This document shows, piece after piece, positions 1-9,452 of a stretch of 64,000 nt of DNA. The stretch spans positions 158,859 to 222,858 of the forward strand of contig NZ_FOKF01000003.1 in assembly GCF_900111995.1 (NCBI RefSeq), written 5' to 3'. The notes beneath the pieces were generated by a model, which saw only the letters and a program-made list of their open reading frames with translations, was not told where the DNA came from and did not search any database. Made by a program: the position numbers and the translations under genes. The first letter of the stretch is position 1. Each line of letters opens with the position of its first letter. This DNA is from Collimonas sp. OK607. Lineage in GTDB: Bacteria; Pseudomonadota; Gammaproteobacteria; Burkholderiales; Burkholderiaceae_D.

Positions 1-1
1 C

Positions 2-457
2 TGTATCGCCATGGGTGTGCTGCTGGCGCTCGCAGAACTCAGTTGCCGTCATCGCCGCACTGTCGGCGAGATGCGTATGCGCGATGCAGTGATCGTCGGC
101 CTGGCGCAAGTCGGTGCGCTGATTCCGGGCGTGTCGCGTTCCGGTTCGACGCTGACTGCCGCCTTGTTCCTTAATTTCAAGCGTGAAGAAGCGGCACGTT
201 TCTCCTTCCTGCTCGGTTTGCCGGCGATTGCGCTGGCGGGGCTGAAAGAGTTGCTGGTGCTGTTCCATTTGCACATGCCGCTGGAGACCTGGTTGTTGCT
301 GATCTTCGGCCTGGTGGTCGCCAGCATTTCGGCTTTTGGCGCGATCTGGGGTTTGATGAAATTCCTGGAGAAGTTCTCAACCTGGCCGTTCATCATCTAT
401 CGCGTCGCTTTGGGAGTATTTCTCCTGGTCGGCGTACATAACGGCTTCCTCAGCTAA
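2..457 (+). CDS. uppP: Undecaprenyl-diphosphatase UppP (BacA), C-terminal part
   Basis: The reading frame is open from the left edge, so the first ~120-130 residues lie outside the window; the family is normally about 270-280 residues. UppP is an inner-membrane phosphatase that recycles undecaprenyl diphosphate to the monophosphate carrier for peptidoglycan synthesis. The visible part has the signature PGVSRSGST (the phosphate-binding second conserved motif) followed by several hydrophobic segments and ends with a short polar tail. The call rests on that motif and the membrane pattern. recQ follows after a 22-base gap on the same strand. Confidence 0.93.
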   Translation, partial: CIAMGVLLALAELSCRHRRTVGEMRMRDAVIVGLAQVGALIPGVSRSGSTLTAALFLNFKREEAARFSFLLGLPAIALAGLKELLVLFHLHMPLETWLLLIFGLVVASISAFGAIWGLMKFLEKFSTWPFIIYRVALGVFLLVGVHNGFLS

Positions 458-479
458 TACAAGATTCCTTAAGTAACTA

Positions 480-2336
480 ATGCCACATTCGCCACATTCG
501 TCAGATTCAGCAGAAGCATCCGTCAGTGCCGACCCGCAAGCACTTCATATACTGCAAACGGTATTCGGTTATCCATCTTTTCGTGGCCAGCAGGCTGAGA
601 TTGTCAGTCATGTAGCCAACGGTGGGGATGCGCTGGTGCTGATGCCGACCGGTGGAGGCAAGTCGCTGTGTTACCAGATTCCGGCGTTGTTGCGGGATGG
701 GGTCGGGGTGGTGGTGTCGCCGCTGATCGCGTTGATGCAAGACCAGGTCGACGCGCTGGCGGAAGTCGGTGTGCGCGCCGCTTTCCTGAATTCTACGCAA
801 ACCTACGAAGAGGCATCGCAGATCGAACGCCGCGTGCGCAGTGGCGATCTCGATCTGGTGTATGTGGCGCCGGAACGCTTGCTGACGCCGCGTTGCCTGG
901 ATTTGCTGGAATCTTCCAAGATTGCCTTGTTTGCGATTGATGAAGCGCATTGCGTATCGCAATGGGGGCATGATTTCCGGCCCGAATATATCAAGCTGTC
1001 CATCCTGCACGAACGTTTTCCGAACGTGCCGCGGATTGCGTTGACCGCCACTGCCGACCAGCAGACCCGCGAAGAAATTGCGCTGCGCCTGCAACTTGAG
1101 CAGGGCGCACGTTTCGTTTCCTCCTTCGATCGTCCCAACATCCGGTACCAGATTGTTGAAAAAGCCAACGGCCGCAAGCAGCTGCTCGACTTTATTCAAA
1201 GCGAGCATGGCGGCGATGCCGGCATCGTGTATTGCCTGTCGCGCAAGAAGGTTGAGGAAACCGCTGAATTTCTGGGGCAACAGGGGATTCAGGCTTTGCC
1301 CTATCACGCCGGTATGGATTACGCGCAACGGACCAAGAATCAAGGACGTTTCCTGCGCGAGGACGGCATCGTGATGGTGGCCACTATTGCATTCGGCATG
1401 GGGATCGATAAACCGGATGTACGGTTTGTCGCGCATCTGGATTTACCCAAGAGTATTGAAGGTTATTACCAGGAAACCGGCCGCGCCGGCCGCGACGGCG
1501 GGCCTGCCAACGCCTGGATGGCGTACGGTTTGCAAGACGTGGTGCAGCAACGGCGCATGATCGATGAGTCGGAAGCAGGCGAGGTCTTCAAGCGGGTGCT
1601 GGGCGTCAAGCTGGATGCCATGCTGGGGTTGTGTGAAACCCTGCACTGCCGCCGCGTGCGCTTGCTGGATTATTTCGGTCAGGGCTCCGAGCGTTGCGGT
1701 AATTGCGATACCTGCATGAGCCCGCCGGTGTCATTCGATGCGACAGTGGTGGTGCAAAAGCTGCTGTCGACGATTTACCGGGTCGACCAGCGCTTCGGCG
1801 CGATGCATGTGATGGATGTCTTGCGCGGCATAGACTCTGACAAAATCAAGCAATGGCGCCATGATCAACTGTCGACGTTTGGCATCGGCAGCGATCGCAG
1901 CGAAGCCGAGTGGCGGGCGATCATGCGGCAGTCGATTGCGCTTGGCCTGATCACGGTCGACCACGAGGCATACAGCGCGCTCAAACTGACCGATGCGGCG
2001 CGTCCTGTGCTGCGCGGCGAGCAAGCGGTACAGTTGCGGGAATACCAAAAGCCGGTCAAGCAGAAACGCAGCGGCAGCAAGCCGAAGGGCTATGTCGAAA
2101 CGGATCTGTCGACGCTGGAACAGGCGATTTTCGAGAAGTTGCGCTGGTGGCGGGTCGAGACTGCGCGCAAACACAACGTGCCCGCTTACGTCATCTTCCA
2201 CGACGCCACCATGCGTGAAATCGCCAAGGCGCAACCAGCTTCCCTGGATGACTTGCGCGGTGTCAGCGGTGTCGGTGAGAAGAAGCTGGAAACCTACGGC
2301 GCGGAAATTGTGGAGCTGATTGCCGAGTTTGTGTAA
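480..2336 (+). CDS. recQ: ATP-dependent DNA helicase RecQ
   Basis: 618 residues, the full length for RecQ. It is a 3'-to-5' superfamily 2 helicase that acts in recombination and replication-fork repair. Walker A PTGGGKS lies at about residues 56-62 and the DEAH box at 154-157, followed by the RecQ-specific stretch with [10 protein letters not shown]. The second helicase lobe ends with the arginine-rich motif [10 protein letters not shown]. The zinc-binding subdomain has Cys406, Cys409 and Cys412 (RCGNCDTC) with an upstream Cys near 392. An RQC winged helix follows, and a C-terminal HRDC domain (about 535-615) contains [11 protein letters not shown]. The ATG is followed by a low-complexity Ser/His tail typical of Burkholderiales homologues. 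Confidence 0.97.
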   Translation: MPHSPHSSDSAEASVSADPQALHILQTVFGYPSFRGQQAEIVSHVANGGDALVLMPTGGGKSLCYQIPALLRDGVGVVVSPLIALMQDQVDALAEVGVRAAFLNSTQTYEEASQIERRVRSGDLDLVYVAPERLLTPRCLDLLESSKIALFAIDEAHCVSQWGHDFRPEYIKLSILHERFPNVPRIALTATADQQTREEIALRLQLEQGARFVSSFDRPNIRYQIVEKANGRKQLLDFIQSEHGGDAGIVYCLSRKKVEETAEFLGQQGIQALPYHAGMDYAQRTKNQGRFLREDGIVMVATIAFGMGIDKPDVRFVAHLDLPKSIEGYYQETGRAGRDGGPANAWMAYGLQDVVQQRRMIDESEAGEVFKRVLGVKLDAMLGLCETLHCRRVRLLDYFGQGSERCGNCDTCMSPPVSFDATVVVQKLLSTIYRVDQRFGAMHVMDVLRGIDSDKIKQWRHDQLSTFGIGSDRSEAEWRAIMRQSIALGLITVDHEAYSALKLTDAARPVLRGEQAVQLREYQKPVKQKRSGSKPKGYVETDLSTLEQAIFEKLRWWRVETARKHNVPAYVIFHDATMREIAKAQPASLDDLRGVSGVGEKKLETYGAEIVELIAEFV

Positions 2337-2345
2337 TGCTGCAAC

Positions 2346-2471
2346 GTAGGGTGGGCACGCTTTTGTGCCCACGCGTGACCGTGATAACCGGAGTAAGGGC
2401 CTCCGCGGCGCGGAAATAGGCAAGTGCGTGGAGTGAGTTCACGCGTGGGCACAAAGGCGTGCCCACCCTAC
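2346..2471. repeat. Palindromic MITE-like element, copy A (33-bp terminal inverted repeats)
   Basis: The 126-bp element starts GTAGGGTGGGCACGC and ends GCGTGCCCACCCTAC. The inverted match extends inward to 33 bp with one mismatch, and each arm can itself fold (GGGCAC...GTGCCC). The middle contains GATAACCGGAGT, also present in the copy at 40117. It sits between the convergent recQ and oxidoreductase genes, where the arms could also act as a bidirectional transcription barrier. Confidence 0.9.
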
Positions 2472-2490
2472 AACAGCACCGTCAAACCAC

Positions 2491-3669
2491 CTACGCTGAC
2501 GTACCCAAAGCCGCCATCAACGCTTGCCTGATTTTCGCTTCTTGCGGAGCAACCCCAAAACCAACCATCACCCCTTGCGCATCAAAGAAGCGGCAGATAG
2601 TGGTGGCGCCATCCAGTTCGGTTTCCCAGCGGCCGGCGGCTACCGTGTGCGGTGGCGGCGGTATCAGCGCCAGCGGATAACTCGGTGTCTTGACGATCAC
2701 CGGCGAATGTTTCAAATCGATTTCGGTATCATCACCAGTCAATGTCTTGGCAATCGCACGCGCAGCCGTAAGGATCGGTGCGATGTATGGCAACGGGCTG
2801 GTGCGGCCTTCACGGTCGACGCGGTACTCGGCGCAATCGCCGAGCGCGTACACGTCGGCAGCGCTGGTGCGGCCATGGCTATCAACCATGATGCCGCGGC
2901 CGGTGGTCAGTTGCGCTACTTGCGCCAGAGCCAGGTCGGGACGCAGGCCGACGGCCGACAAGACCACATCGGCAACGACCACTTCACCATTCGACAGAGT
3001 AATCTTGATTGCACCGTCTGCATGGTCGATGCTGGAGGCAGTCGTACCAAGTCGCAAGTTGATGCCACGCGCAGTCAGTGCCGCGTGCAAGCCTTCGCAC
3101 AAAGCTTGCGGCGCCAGCGCTGCCAGTGGCAATTGATTGGGGTCGATCAGCGTAACCGTATGGCCGTGCGCAGCAAGATCGTCGGCAAATTCGCAACCGA
3201 TCAAACCGGCGCCCAGAATCGCCACGCGGGCCGATGCTTGCAGGTCGGGCAGCAACTTGGCGCGGAACGTAGCGTAATCGTCGATGTGATTGACAGACAG
3301 CACGCGGTCGCTGGCGTCGCCGACGAGGTTCAGCCGGATTGGCTGGGCGCCGACGGCAAGCACCAGTTGCCGGTATTCGAAAGCGCCGTTGCTGGTGTCA
3401 ACTACCTTACGTGCAGTGTCGATGGCATTGACCCGGGTTTTGGTCATGATATCGGCGCCAATCTGTTCCGCCATTTGCGCCGAACTTTGCGAGATCAGTT
3501 GCGCCGCCACTTTCTTTTGGGCGAAGGCGTTGGAAAGCATCGGCTTGGAATAGAAACCGCCATCGTCGGCTGTAATGATCAGTAGCTCGGCGCTCTTGTC
3601 CAGCTTGCGTACTTCGCGCGCCAGAGAATAGGCAGCCATGCCGGCGCCGATAATGATGATGGGTTTCAT
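2491..3669 (-). CDS. FAD/NAD(P)-dependent oxidoreductase, rubredoxin-reductase type
   Basis: 392 residues of the pyridine-nucleotide-disulfide oxidoreductase fold. The N-terminal FAD Rossmann motif is IIIIGAGMAAYSLAREVRK, a second dinucleotide-binding motif AILGAGLIGCEFADDLA lies near residue 150, and the FAD-closing motif is ADVYALGDCAEY (~270). Overall organisation fits NADH:rubredoxin (or ferredoxin) reductases, which pass electrons from NAD(P)H to a small iron protein. No rubredoxin gene is adjacent, so the partner is unknown. The active-site CxxxxC of disulfide reductases is absent, which favours the rubredoxin-reductase type. The gene stands alone, convergent with recQ across repeat copy A. 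Confidence 0.85.
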   Translation of the reverse strand: MKPIIIIGAGMAAYSLAREVRKLDKSAELLIITADDGGFYSKPMLSNAFAQKKVAAQLISQSSAQMAEQIGADIMTKTRVNAIDTARKVVDTSNGAFEYRQLVLAVGAQPIRLNLVGDASDRVLSVNHIDDYATFRAKLLPDLQASARVAILGAGLIGCEFADDLAAHGHTVTLIDPNQLPLAALAPQALCEGLHAALTARGINLRLGTTASSIDHADGAIKITLSNGEVVVADVVLSAVGLRPDLALAQVAQLTTGRGIMVDSHGRTSAADVYALGDCAEYRVDREGRTSPLPYIAPILTAARAIAKTLTGDDTEIDLKHSPVIVKTPSYPLALIPPPPHTVAAGRWETELDGATTICRFFDAQGVMVGFGVAPQEAKIRQALMAALGTSA

Positions 3670-3991
3670 GGAGTGTCCTGGAGGATGGTTGGCGGTGATG
3701 AAAAAACGGTCTTCAATCTTGTCTGCATTGAGCGGTAAGCCGCCGTCATGCGTGCGGGGGGCAATTTTATTACAACATCGGTAGTACTAGCTTGATCTCG
3801 ATCATTTTCCGGGTATTCCCAGTGAATAGTGGATATTTATAATAATGAAAATTAATCAATAATTATTAATCGATAGTTATTGTAAATGGTTACGTGAAAT
3901 CCTCATTCACAATGCGAAATTCACATGGTTCACGGCGAGCAGTCTGATAAAATCAAAGACTTTCACTTGTTAGACTTGGGGACAGAGGCAT
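3670..3991. other. Divergent intergenic region upstream of maeB
   Basis: 322 bases between two divergent genes with an AT-rich block at about 3836-3900 (TAATAATGAAAATTAATC and similar). A TAAAAT at about 3947 could be a -10 for maeB, but no convincing -35 was seen, so no promoter is called. AGAGG precedes the maeB ATG at a normal distance. No RNA gene or repeat is visible. Confidence 0.5.
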
Positions 3992-6304
3992 ATGGATTCG
4001 ATGATTGATAAAAAAGAAGAGCTCCGCCAACAATTGCGCCAAGCTGCGCTTGAGTATCACGAGTTTCCAACCCCCGGGAAAATAAGCGTAACCCCGACCA
4101 AGCTGTTGACGAACCAGCGCGATCTGGCGCTGGCTTATTCGCCGGGCGTGGCTGCGGCCTGCGAAGAAATCGTGGCCGATCCGGCCAATGCTTTCCGCTA
4201 CACGGCACGCGGCAACCTGGTTGCAGTTATCACCAACGGTACCGCCGTTCTCGGCCTTGGCAATATCGGCCCGCTGGCATCGAAGCCGGTGATGGAGGGC
4301 AAGGGCGTGCTGTTCAAGAAATTCGCCGGCATCGACGTCTTCGATATCGAAATCAACGAACACGATCCGGAAAAGCTGTGCGACATCATCGCCTCGCTGG
4401 AGCCGACGTTCGGCGGTATCAACCTGGAAGACATCAAGGCGCCAGAGTGTTTCGAGATCGAGCGCAAATTGCGCGACCGCATGAAGATCCCGGTCTTCCA
4501 TGATGACCAGCACGGTACCGCTATCATCGTCGGCGCGGCGATTCTGAATGGCCTGAAGGTAGTAGGCAAAGACATCAAGAGCTGCAAGCTGGTGGTCTCC
4601 GGTGCAGGCGCCGCAGCGCTGGCCTGCCTGGATCTGATCGTCGATCTCGGCTTCCCGATTGAAAATATTTTCGTCACCGACCTGGCTGGCGTGGTCTACA
4701 AAGGCCGGGTTGAATTGATGGATCCGGACAAGCTGCGTTTCGCGCGCGAGACCGATGCGCGTACCCTGGCCGAGCTGATCCCGGGTGCCGACATTTTCCT
4801 CGGCCTGTCGGCCGGCGGCGTGCTCAAGCAAGACATGGTGAAGGCGATGGCGCCACGGCCGCTGGTGCTGGCGCTGGCTAACCCGACGCCTGAAATCCTG
4901 CCGGAAGATGTCAAGGCGGTGCGTGACGATGCGGTCATGGCGACTGGCCGTTCGGACTACCCGAACCAGGTTAACAACGTTCTGTGCTTCCCTTACATTT
5001 TCCGCGGCGCGCTGGATTGCGGCGCCACCACAATCACGCGTGAGATGGAAATCGCGGTGGTGCATGCGATTGCCGAGCTGGCGCAAGCCGAGCAATCGGA
5101 CATCGTCGCCACGACCTATGGCATCGCCAATCTGTCGTTCGGACCTGAATACATCATTCCAAAGCCGTTCGATCCGCGTCTGATGATCAAGATTGCACCG
5201 GCAGTCGCCAAGGCCGCTGAAGCGTCCGGCGTCGCCAGCCGTCCGATCAAGGATATGGATGCTTATATCGACAAGCTGCAGCAATTCGTTTATCGCAGCG
5301 GTACCTTCATGCGGCCGTTGTTCCAGGTCGCCAAGAAGACAGCGGCCGAGAAAAAGCGGATCGTCTACGCTGAAGGCGAAGAAGAACGCGTCCTGCGCGC
5401 AGTGCAAGTGGTGGTCGATGAAAATCTGGCGCGGCCGATCCTGGTTGGCCGTCCAGCGGTGCTGCAACAGCGCATCGAGCGTTTCGGCCTGCGTCTGAGA
5501 GCCGGTGTCGATTTTGAAGTCATCAATCCGGAATTCGATGCGCGCTATCGCGATTACTGGCAAACTTTCCTGGCGATGACCAAGCGCCAGGGCGTGACAG
5601 AGCAATACGCCAAACTGGAAATGCGCCGCCGTCATACCTTGATCGGTTCGATGGCCATCCACAAAGGCGATGCCGACGGCATGATCTGCGGTACTTACGG
5701 CACCACCAGCCTGCATCTGAACTACATCGACAAGGTGCTGGGCCGTCGCGAAGGTGTGAATGTCTACGCCGCGATGAATGCCTTGATCCTGACAGATCGC
5801 CAACTGGTGTTGGTCGACACCCATGTCAACGAAGATCCGACTGCCGAGCAACTGGCGGAAATCACGATCCTGGCAGCGGAAGAAATGCTGCGCTTCGGCA
5901 TCAAGCCGCGCGCAGCCTTGCTGTCGCATTCGAATTTCGGTTCCAGCGACAGCGCTTCTGCGCGGAAAATGCGGAATGCACTGGCTATCATCAAGGAACT
6001 GGCGCCGGAGCTGGAAGTCGATGGCGAAATGCATGGCGACACCGCGCTGAACGCCGAGCTGCTGAGAAAAACGATGCCGGATTCGTCGTTGAAAGGCGAT
6101 GCCAACCTGTTGGTAATGCCAAACATCGATGCCGCTAATATCGCCTACAACCTGCTCAAGAACACCTGCGGCAACGGTGTGGCGGTCGGTCCGATCCTGT
6201 TGGGTTGCGCCAAGCCGGTCCACATCCTGACGCCATCGGCAACGGTGCGCCGTATCGTCAACATGACCGCCTTGTGCGTGGTGGACGCGATTTCGGCACG
6301 GTAA
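3992..6304 (+). CDS. maeB: NADP-dependent malic enzyme, MaeB type
   Basis: 770 residues, the usual length of the two-domain MaeB enzyme. It converts malate plus NADP to pyruvate, CO2 and NADPH in the cytosol. The N-terminal malic-enzyme part (about 20-420) contains YSPGVAAAC, the metal/substrate segment FHDDQHGTA and the nucleotide-binding segment [16 protein letters not shown]. The C-terminal ~330 residues resemble phosphotransacetylase ([31 protein letters not shown]); in known MaeB proteins this part is regulatory and binds acetyl-CoA. The ATG at 3992 is preceded by AGAGG; a second ATG three codons later is possible. A strong terminator follows. Confidence 0.95.
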   Translation: MDSMIDKKEELRQQLRQAALEYHEFPTPGKISVTPTKLLTNQRDLALAYSPGVAAACEEIVADPANAFRYTARGNLVAVITNGTAVLGLGNIGPLASKPVMEGKGVLFKKFAGIDVFDIEINEHDPEKLCDIIASLEPTFGGINLEDIKAPECFEIERKLRDRMKIPVFHDDQHGTAIIVGAAILNGLKVVGKDIKSCKLVVSGAGAAALACLDLIVDLGFPIENIFVTDLAGVVYKGRVELMDPDKLRFARETDARTLAELIPGADIFLGLSAGGVLKQDMVKAMAPRPLVLALANPTPEILPEDVKAVRDDAVMATGRSDYPNQVNNVLCFPYIFRGALDCGATTITREMEIAVVHAIAELAQAEQSDIVATTYGIANLSFGPEYIIPKPFDPRLMIKIAPAVAKAAEASGVASRPIKDMDAYIDKLQQFVYRSGTFMRPLFQVAKKTAAEKKRIVYAEGEEERVLRAVQVVVDENLARPILVGRPAVLQQRIERFGLRLRAGVDFEVINPEFDARYRDYWQTFLAMTKRQGVTEQYAKLEMRRRHTLIGSMAIHKGDADGMICGTYGTTSLHLNYIDKVLGRREGVNVYAAMNALILTDRQLVLVDTHVNEDPTAEQLAEITILAAEEMLRFGIKPRAALLSHSNFGSSDSASARKMRNALAIIKELAPELEVDGEMHGDTALNAELLRKTMPDSSLKGDANLLVMPNIDAANIAYNLLKNTCGNGVAVGPILLGCAKPVHILTPSATVRRIVNMTALCVVDAISAR

Positions 6305-6356
6305 ACGCACGGTAAGATACAGGTATCAGTAGTACCAGTAGCAAGTAAGAATAGAC

Positions 6357-6405
6357 GGGCCCGATTTTAACGCCAGACGACCGGCGGTAAAGTCGGGCCT
6401 TTTTG
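6357..6405 (+). terminator. Rho-independent terminator after maeB
   Basis: A long hairpin, GGCCCGATTTTAACGCC pairing with GGCGGTAAAGTCGGGCC around a short loop and followed by TTTTTG. There are only two mismatches in 17 pairs. Confidence 0.9.
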
Positions 6406-6490
6406 TTTTTGACATATATGTCATCCCTGGATTATTGTGAGTACGCTGTTTCATTAAAAAAGCGGTTTCATTACAACATCAGGAGATGCA

Positions 6491-8143
6491 ATGTCACAGT
6501 ATCCCAAGAGTCCGTTGATGGGGCAGATGATGAGCCAGCCGTTGCTCATTTCCAGCATTCTGCAGCACGCAGACCGCTATTTCGGCAGCAACGAAATAGT
6601 CTCGCGGCGGGTTGAAGGAGATATCCATCGCTACACCTATAGCGATTGCCATCGCCGCGCACGCCGGCTTGCCAATGCCTTGGGCACGCTGGGCGTGAAG
6701 ATGGGCGAGCGGGTTGCCACCCTGGCATGGAACGGTTATCGGCATATGGAGGCGTACTACGCGGTATCCGGTTCGGGAGCGGTGCTGCACACAATCAATC
6801 CACGCCTGCATCCGGACCTGATCGGCTACATTGCCAACCACGCCGAAGATCAATACCTGCTGTTCGATGTCTGCTTCCTGCCGCTGGTGGAGGCGGTGGC
6901 GCCGCTGGCCAAGACCATCAAAGGCTACATCGCCATGTGCGGCCCCGAGCATCTGCCGCAAGACAGCAAACTGCCCAACCTGATGTGCTACGAGGCCTTG
7001 CTGGAAGCCAGTCCTGACGAGTACAGCTGGCCATTGTTCGATGAGAATTCCGCCTCCAGCCTGTGCTATACCTCGGGCACCACCGGCAATCCCAAGGGCG
7101 CCCTGTACTCGCATCGCTCGACTGTGTTGCATTCACTGGCATCGACCATGCCGGACACCATGAACATATCGGGGCGCGATGTGGTGCTGCCGGTAGTGCC
7201 GATGTTTCATGTCAACGCCTGGGGTTTGCCATACGCGGTACCGATTACGGGCGCGAAAATGGTGTTTCCCGGTCCCGGACTGGATGGGAAATCCCTGTAT
7301 GAACTGTTCGAGCAAGAACAAGTCACTTTTTCTGCCGGCGTGCCGACGGTCTGGCTTGGCTTGCTGAACTATATGGATCAAAACCAGCTGAAATTCTCCA
7401 GCTTCAGGCGCACCATCATCGGCGGCTCCGCCTGCCCGCCAGCGATGATGAAAGCTTTGCGCCATCGTTATGGCGTAGATGTGGTGCACGCCTGGGGCAT
7501 GACCGAGATGTCGCCGCTGGGCACCACCGGCAGCCTGCAAACCAGGCATTTATCTTTGCCTCTTGAAGAACAGGAATTGCTGCTGCAAAAGCAGGGCCAC
7601 GCGATCTACGGCGTCGATATGAAAATTGTCGACGATGCCGGCCAGGAGCTGCCATGGGATGGCGTCACTTACGGCAACCTGCTGGTCAAGGGGCCGTGGG
7701 TAGTTGATACCTATTTCAAGAATGAGGGCGGGGAGGTGCTGCAGGATGGCTGGTTCCCCACTGGCGACGTGGCGACCATCGATGCCGACGGCTACATGCA
7801 GATAACCGATCGCAGCAAGGACGTCATCAAATCAGGCGGCGAGTGGATCAGCAGCATAGACCTGGAAAATATAGTGATGGCGCATCCGGCGGTGCAAATG
7901 GCCGCCTGTATCGGAATGTTTCATCCGAAGTGGGACGAGCGGCCGTTACTGGTGGTAGTCAGGAAGCCGGGGATGGAAGTGAGTCGCGAGCAGCTGCTCG
8001 AATTTTTTGAAGGCAAGATCGCCAAATGGTGGATGCCGGATGACGTGGCTTTTGTCGACGCATTGCCGATCGGTGCTACCGGCAAGCTATTGAAAAACAA
8101 ATTGCGGGAACAGTTCAAGGGATATGTCTTGCCGACTGCCTGA
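6491..8143 (+). CDS. Fatty acyl-CoA synthetase (AMP-binding, AlkK/medium-to-long chain type)
   Basis: 550 residues of the acyl-adenylate-forming superfamily, activating a carboxylic acid to its CoA thioester with ATP. The P-loop-like motif [18 protein letters not shown] lies near residue 193, the core motif [13 protein letters not shown] near 333, the hinge [19 protein letters not shown] at about 435, and the C-terminal catalytic Lys in [13 protein letters not shown]. The motif set matches proteobacterial AlkK-like fatty acyl-CoA ligases, but chain length cannot be read from sequence. AGGAG precedes the ATG. It is monocistronic and convergent with the 5'-nucleotidase gene. Confidence 0.88.
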   Translation: MSQYPKSPLMGQMMSQPLLISSILQHADRYFGSNEIVSRRVEGDIHRYTYSDCHRRARRLANALGTLGVKMGERVATLAWNGYRHMEAYYAVSGSGAVLHTINPRLHPDLIGYIANHAEDQYLLFDVCFLPLVEAVAPLAKTIKGYIAMCGPEHLPQDSKLPNLMCYEALLEASPDEYSWPLFDENSASSLCYTSGTTGNPKGALYSHRSTVLHSLASTMPDTMNISGRDVVLPVVPMFHVNAWGLPYAVPITGAKMVFPGPGLDGKSLYELFEQEQVTFSAGVPTVWLGLLNYMDQNQLKFSSFRRTIIGGSACPPAMMKALRHRYGVDVVHAWGMTEMSPLGTTGSLQTRHLSLPLEEQELLLQKQGHAIYGVDMKIVDDAGQELPWDGVTYGNLLVKGPWVVDTYFKNEGGEVLQDGWFPTGDVATIDADGYMQITDRSKDVIKSGGEWISSIDLENIVMAHPAVQMAACIGMFHPKWDERPLLVVVRKPGMEVSREQLLEFFEGKIAKWWMPDDVAFVDALPIGATGKLLKNKLREQFKGYVLPTA

Positions 8144-8168
8144 AGCATTGTCGCAGCAGCCGGCAGGT

Positions 8169-9083
8169 TTACTGCAGCTCTCCCGCCTGTTTCCATGGCA
8201 CGCGCCCGGTTTGCACGGTGCCGGCGGCACGTTCGCAATGCGCGGGCTGGTCGTCAAAAAACATGTGCGGATTGAAGGCGGCCAGCACATCCGATTTGAC
8301 GAGGCCGCCCATGAAGAAGGTTTCATCGATCGCCACATCCCAGGCGCGCAAGGTGCGAATCACGCGTTCATGTGCCGGCGACGAGCGCGCCGTCACCAGC
8401 GCGGTACGGATAGGCGCCGCGTGTCCATCCGGATTCTTGAAGTTATTCTGGATATACGACAGCGCCAGCAACAGCCGCGCAAACGGGCCTTGCGGCAACG
8501 GCAGCATGGCGTTTTCGCGTTCGTGTTTCTCAAATGCTTCAATCCCCTCCAATTGATAAATCTTTTCCGATTCATCTGAAAAAATAACCGCATCACCGTC
8601 AAACGCGATACGGATCTGCTCCAGCTCTTCCAGTGCATTCTCCGGTTTTTGATACAGCAGCGCCGCCGCCACGCCGGAATTCACGGCAGCCTGGACATCA
8701 TCCTCATGCAAGGACAAGAACAGGCTGACGTTGAAGGCGTGCAAATACGGCGCCAACGAAGCGCCGCCGGACAGCACGGCACGCGTAATGTCGAGGCCGT
8801 AATGCTTGATCGAGTTGAAGATGCGCATCGAGGTCTCACTGGAATTACGCGACATCACGACTACCTCGACGAAACGCTGGCCGGTCAGCTGATTCAGTTT
8901 CAGCAACGCTTTTACCAAGGCGAACCCAGCGCCAGGTTTGAGGACCTGGTCTTCATTGAGCAACTGGTGACGGCGATATTCTTCCAGCCCCTGTTGCCGA
9001 AAGATCGCCTCTTCGGTTTCCAGGTCGAATAGCGCGCGGGATGAAATTCCGATTACCAGCAAATTATCTAAGGACTGCGGCAT
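8169..9083 (-). CDS. Cytosolic 5'-nucleotidase family protein
   Basis: 304 residues, matching the bacterial 5_nucleotid family (cytosolic 5'-nucleotidase 1-like) along its length. Recognisable features are VIGISSRALFDLETEE near the start, VVVMSRNSSETSMRIFNSI, the segment ITRAVLSGGASLAPYLHAF, AVIFSDESEKIY, and the C-terminal TARSSPAHERVIRTLRAW. It is expected to hydrolyse nucleoside monophosphates in the cytoplasm; substrate is unproven. No signal peptide is present. It is transcribed alone, with its start facing the 369-base region that carries the sigma-54 promoter of the next gene. Confidence 0.85.
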   Translation of the reverse strand: MPQSLDNLLVIGISSRALFDLETEEAIFRQQGLEEYRRHQLLNEDQVLKPGAGFALVKALLKLNQLTGQRFVEVVVMSRNSSETSMRIFNSIKHYGLDITRAVLSGGASLAPYLHAFNVSLFLSLHEDDVQAAVNSGVAAALLYQKPENALEELEQIRIAFDGDAVIFSDESEKIYQLEGIEAFEKHERENAMLPLPQGPFARLLLALSYIQNNFKNPDGHAAPIRTALVTARSSPAHERVIRTLRAWDVAIDETFFMGGLVKSDVLAAFNPHMFFDDQPAHCERAAGTVQTGRVPWKQAGELQ

Positions 9084-9226
9084 GGTTGGTAGTCTTGAGG
9101 TCGATTAGCGAGAGCGCTCATTATAGGCGTTGGGGCAACTATTAACGGATCATCAGGGACATGCTTGTAAGGTGATGTTTTTTGCAATTTATTCGTCGTG
9201 TTACGCCGGCTTTGTTCCTTCGCGTT

Positions 9227-9242
9227 ACGTTACATGTTACGT
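9227..9242. promoter_or_regulatory. Candidate upstream activator site (near-palindrome)
   Basis: ACGTTACATGTTACGT is a 16-bp palindrome apart from the T/T pair at two symmetric positions. It lies about 145 bp upstream of the -24 element, a normal distance for binding a sigma-54 activator. The flanks repeat GTTAC (9224-9240). Inferred from position and symmetry only. Confidence 0.4.
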
Positions 9243-9385
9243 GTCAAAGGCCGTGGCGGCCGGCACGGCAATGTTATCGTTCCAGGAGTAAATGTTTCTG
9301 TTAGTCATTGATTTATAAGTTCTTTTTCTCATTTGCATGATGTTTGGTGAGCTGCAACTGTTGCTGTTTTGAAGGCGTTTCTGGC

Positions 9386-9400
9386 TGGCACGCTCTTTGC
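9386..9400 (+). promoter_or_regulatory. Sigma-54 (RpoN) -24/-12 promoter
   Basis: TGGCACGCTCTTTGC matches the established sigma-54 consensus TGGCACG-N4-TTGC at every defined position, with the GG and GC doublets 10 bases apart. The predicted start of transcription is near 9412, giving a ~40-base leader before the ATG at 9453. Confidence 0.88.
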
Positions 9401-9452
9401 GAAAAGACAGTAGGCATAGCTTTATCCGAGTCATCAAAAAGGGAGATAGATC

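Larger units (their letters stand above)
9084..9452. other. Regulatory intergenic region with sigma-54 promoter
   Basis: 369 bases without a gene. It contains a near-palindrome at 9227-9242 and a full-consensus sigma-54 promoter at 9386-9400, both listed separately. The section 9290-9380 between them is AT-rich, which would allow the DNA bending that enhancer-dependent promoters need. Confidence 0.7.

Noticed and set aside
3953..6310. 785-residue open frame antisense to maeB
   Set aside because: It mirrors the whole malic enzyme gene, has no ribosome site, is rich in His/Arg/Gln as expected from reverse reading of a GC-rich gene, and matches no family.
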